Position numbers and translations under genes: made by a program. This document shows, one piece after another, positions 4,723-5,115 of a stretch of DNA of 5,115 nt. Every line of letters starts with the position of its first letter. Position 1 is the first letter of the stretch. Below the pieces are notes generated by a model. That model searched no databases, was not told the DNA's origin, and was given only the letters and a program-made list of their open reading frames with translations. The DNA comes from a bacterium. Its GTDB lineage: Bacteria; Babelota; Babeliae; Babelales; CAIQNR01. The DNA lies in assembly GCA_947502805.1 (NCBI GenBank), contig CANNBR010000058.1, positions 1 through 5,115 on the forward strand. The letters run 5' to 3'.

Positions 4723-5115
4723 ATGTTGCTTTTAGCGTTAATGGCAGGAGTTGTTGAGCTTCCTGTGCAAGCCCAAACATCTGATAAAGCCTATGAGAAA
4801 GCAATAAAACCTGCTCAAGAAACCTTTGACAACCCATCTGCTTATAAAGACTATAAACAAGCAATAAGGCCTGCTCAAGAACCCTATGATAAAGTAATAA
4901 GATATGAAGCCTTTAACCAATCACCTGCTTATAAAGCCTATGATAAAGCAATAGAAGCCTATGATAAAGCAATAGCATCTGCTAAAAAAAAAGCAATAGC
5001 ATCTGCTAATAAAGCCTATAAACAAGCAATAAGGCCTGCTCAAGAAGACCAAATGCAAGCCCAAGAGGATGCCGGTGCAGATCTACCATATGCTGAAGCC
5101 CAAATGCAAGACCAA
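4687..5115 (+). CDS. Secreted repeat-rich protein, 3' truncated by window
   Basis: The frame is open for 143 codons to the right edge, so the C terminus is missing. It begins MKNRMKNRMKNS, a highly basic n-region, followed by a hydrophobic core (13-23, MLLLALMAGVV) and a likely signal peptidase I site after ELPVQA (residue 29). The mature part is rich in Ala, Lys, Gln, Tyr and Pro and built from degenerate units: KAYEKAIKPAQE (34-45), DYKQAIRPAQE (55-65), AYDKAIE-AYDKAIA heptads (84-97), KKAIASA (101-107) and KAYKQAIRPAQE (109-120). A Gln/Asp/Glu-rich stretch follows. It is probably helical and lies in the periplasm, cell surface or outside the cell. It is divergent from the recombinase and not part of its operon. 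I recognise no family. A minus-strand reading of this stretch is only a shadow. Confidence 0.8.
   Translation, partial: MKNRMKNRMKNSMLLLALMAGVVELPVQAQTSDKAYEKAIKPAQETFDNPSAYKDYKQAIRPAQEPYDKVIRYEAFNQSPAYKAYDKAIEAYDKAIASAKKKAIASANKAYKQAIRPAQEDQMQAQEDAGADLPYAEAQMQDQ
4835..5046 (+). repeat. 47-bp direct repeat, 165 bp apart, inside the repeat gene
   Basis: Positions 4835-4881 and 5000-5046 agree at 45 of 47 bases, including a 31-base identical run (4851-4881 and 5016-5046). The 165-bp offset is exactly 55 codons, so the duplication is in frame and yields the two YKQAIRPAQE peptides. The near-identity at DNA level, including silent positions, points to recent duplication or gene conversion. Confidence 0.85.
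4936..5009 (+). repeat. Short tandem repeats (21 and 24 bp) in the repeat gene
   Basis: A 19-base run starting GCCTATGATAAAGC repeats at 4936-4954 and 4957-4975 (21-bp period, AYDKAI heptads). A 20-base run starting AAAGCAATAGC repeats at 4966-4985 and 4990-5009 (24-bp period, KAIASA). Both periods are multiples of three. Confidence 0.8.

Noticed and set aside
4652..4920. Two minus-strand ORFs (4652-4864 and 4738-4920) rich in Phe, Ser and Tyr
   Set aside because: They are antisense shadows of the repeat gene; their SSFYSSFYSSF-like patterns simply mirror the tandem ATGAAGAATAGA units, and the plus frame has a good SD and signal peptide.

Overview
This is an AT-rich bacterial chromosome segment using the standard code: TGA ends recF, and GTG is used as a start. 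It carries a replication/recombination gene cluster on the minus strand: an XerC/XerD-type tyrosine recombinase, a small unrecognised membrane protein, dnaN (sliding clamp) and recF. A divergent gene on the plus strand encodes a secreted, repeat-rich protein and runs off the right edge. Nothing in the sequence fixes the organism. The divergent clamp and RecF sequences, the separation of dnaN-recF from dnaA, and the Lys/Gln/Ala-rich exported repeat protein would fit a reduced or host-associated lineage such as Candidatus Dependentiae, but that is only a guess.

Layout, left to right. Positions 1-420 hold no convincing large gene, but they are rich in signals. There is a 77-nt near-perfect hairpin (64-140) with a terminator-like core. 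An intrinsic terminator (165-201) points leftward. A near-consensus sigma70 promoter (350-378) also points leftward. Promoter and terminator together outline a possible RNA of about 180 nt just past recF. Opposite it, on the plus strand, lies a 15-codon ORF with a perfect Shine-Dalgarno sequence. Positions 421-1488 are recF and 1490-2614 are dnaN, one base apart and presumably translationally coupled. A 68-bp gap carries a plausible dnaN promoter and two short palindromes. Positions 2683-3405 encode the unknown membrane protein, whose start overlaps the end of the recombinase gene (3380-4291) by 26 bp.

Positions 4292-4686 form a 395-bp divergent intergenic region. It holds three copies of a 10-12 bp motif, two interleaved inverted repeats, a leader hairpin and a weak promoter for the rightward gene. 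That gene (4687 to the edge) starts with three tandem copies of a 12-bp unit containing ATG. It then encodes a signal peptide and an Ala/Lys/Gln-rich repeat region.

How the genes work together: the clamp confers processivity on DNA polymerase III, RecF loads RecA at gapped DNA, and the Xer recombinase resolves chromosome dimers. The leftward cluster is therefore a chromosome-maintenance unit with one unknown membrane protein inside it. The repeat protein to the right is functionally separate and probably exported.
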